Source: Amorphoplanes friuliensis DSM 7358
GTDB taxonomy: Bacteria; Actinomycetota; Actinomycetes; Mycobacteriales; Micromonosporaceae
DNA length: 64,000 nt
Assembly: GCF_000494755.1 (NCBI RefSeq)
Contig: NC_022657.1
Location: 1,650,001-1,714,000, forward strand
Direction of reading: 5' to 3'
Part shown: one piece after another, positions 63,533 through 64,000 of the stretch
How the letters are laid out: each line of letters starts with the position of its first letter
Numbering within the stretch: the stretch's first letter is position 1
Program-made: the position numbers and the translations under genes
The notes under the pieces: generated by a model
Databases searched by the model: none
Told to the model about the DNA's origin: nothing
Seen by the model: the letters and a program-made list of their open reading frames with translations, nothing else

Positions 63533-64000
63533 TCAGCGGAAAACTTCGGCCACCACGGTGGTGCTGTCCGCGGGCTGGTCGCCGGTTACGGGCTGCCACC
63601 TGCCGTCGGAGGCGGTCCACTCCGAACTGGCGAAACGTACCCGTTCGAGACCTGTGGTCCCGGCGTGCGCGACGAGCCAGTGTGCGTACCGCCAGCCGGT
63701 CTTGACGTCCTTGACCGGGACGGACAGGCCGCCGTCGGTCGCGGACTCGACCGAGTCGAGGCTCTTGCCCCAGTCGAGCCGCATGCCGTCGGCGAGGGCG
63801 GTCGCCGCGGCGGCGCCCCGCAGGACGGGCTCGCCGCTGATCGTGCACTCGACCGCGCTGGTGGCGCCGCCGGTCAGCGCCTTGGCGAGCACCTCGGACT
63901 CGTCGGCCCACTTCTCGTACGCGTTCGGGTAGGCCGAGCGCTGCACCTTCTGCGCCGCGTCGGTGACCCGCATCTTCTGCCAGCCCTTGACCTTCTTGAG
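63533..64000 (-). CDS. conserved actinobacterial secreted protein, C-terminal part (5' end outside window)
   Basis: The visible 155 residues begin LKKVKGWQKMRVTDAAQKVQ and continue RSAYPNAYEKWADES. This matches, from memory, the end of a lysozyme-like module in actinobacterial proteins often mislabelled heavy metal transporter. After it come about 110 residues of a Cys-containing domain (CTISGEPV) and a tail VVAEVFR. The frame stays open to the window edge, so the gene continues upstream. The ATG at 63973 within this frame is internal and not the start. Confidence 0.82.
   Translation of the reverse strand, partial: LKKVKGWQKMRVTDAAQKVQRSAYPNAYEKWADESEVLAKALTGGATSAVECTISGEPVLRGAAAATALADGMRLDWGKSLDSVESATDGGLSVPVKDVKTGWRYAHWLVAHAGTTGLERVRFASSEWTASDGRWQPVTGDQPADSTTVVAEVFR

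Overview
The window is a high-GC, gene-dense actinobacterial chromosome segment. The organism is most likely in the Micromonosporaceae, with Actinoplanes or a close relative the best guess; this is inferred from gene order, GTG starts, ATGA/GTGA overlaps and codon use, not from a search. From my knowledge of Mycobacterium tuberculosis, the backbone order valS-folC-DUF4233-ndk-rne-rplU-rpmA-obg and later nadD-rsfS-phosphatase-degV-comEA-comEC-holA-rpsT-lepA matches the Rv2448c-to-Rv2404c segment. Between these core genes sit lineage-specific ones.

Layout. 1-2435: the 3' part of a 23S rRNA and a complete 5S rRNA, then facing terminators. 2541-11162: a small membrane protein, the valS-folC-DUF4233 operon and a giant disordered protein ending in a VOC domain. 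11329-13957: ndk, an AhpD-like protein and a Tat-exported PhoD phosphatase. 14085-18273: a T-box leader, type 2 ileS and plsC. 18270-21230: an FeS-type photolyase and a proline-rich membrane protein paralogous to the one at 2541-3209. 21456-25096: an RsbQ-like hydrolase, a PAS/GAF/PP2C/HATPase protein and a STAS protein, forming a stress partner-switching module. 25117-34633: a radical SAM pair, RNase E/G, a lipoprotein, rplU-rpmA-obgE and a GNAT. 34620-36742: an orphan pseudopilin/lectin pair. 36851-43998: pepN, a hybrid histidine kinase, nadD-rsfS-phosphatase, a lipoprotein and a DegV protein. 43995-55464: two minus-strand genes, comEA-comEC, an epimerase-like protein, a GH92 mannosidase, holA and rpsT. 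55613-64000: an APH-type kinase, DUF4240, a MOSC protein, lepA, a GlsB-type protein, a 1.3 kb repeat-rich non-coding tract, a membrane PAS sensor and the end of a conserved secreted protein.

Most core genes serve translation (two aminoacyl-tRNA synthetases, L21, L27, S20, Obg, RsfS, LepA, RNase E/G), cofactors (FolC, NadD) and envelope lipid (PlsC).

The most unusual signal is a dispersed element of about 95 bp in three intergenic copies (about 12279-12364, 52976-53073, 60538-60633). Each can fold a 14-bp stem around the same 22-nt loop while the stem sequences differ between copies. Two copies abut the stop codon of a gene for an exported enzyme. Other points of note are a possible 13-codon leader peptide coupled to holA, a likely ATC start codon, many leaderless-type promoters, perfect DnaA boxes upstream of comEA and the first membrane gene, and a 19-copy heptanucleotide array. 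I found no CRISPR array, insertion sequence, prophage or tRNA gene.
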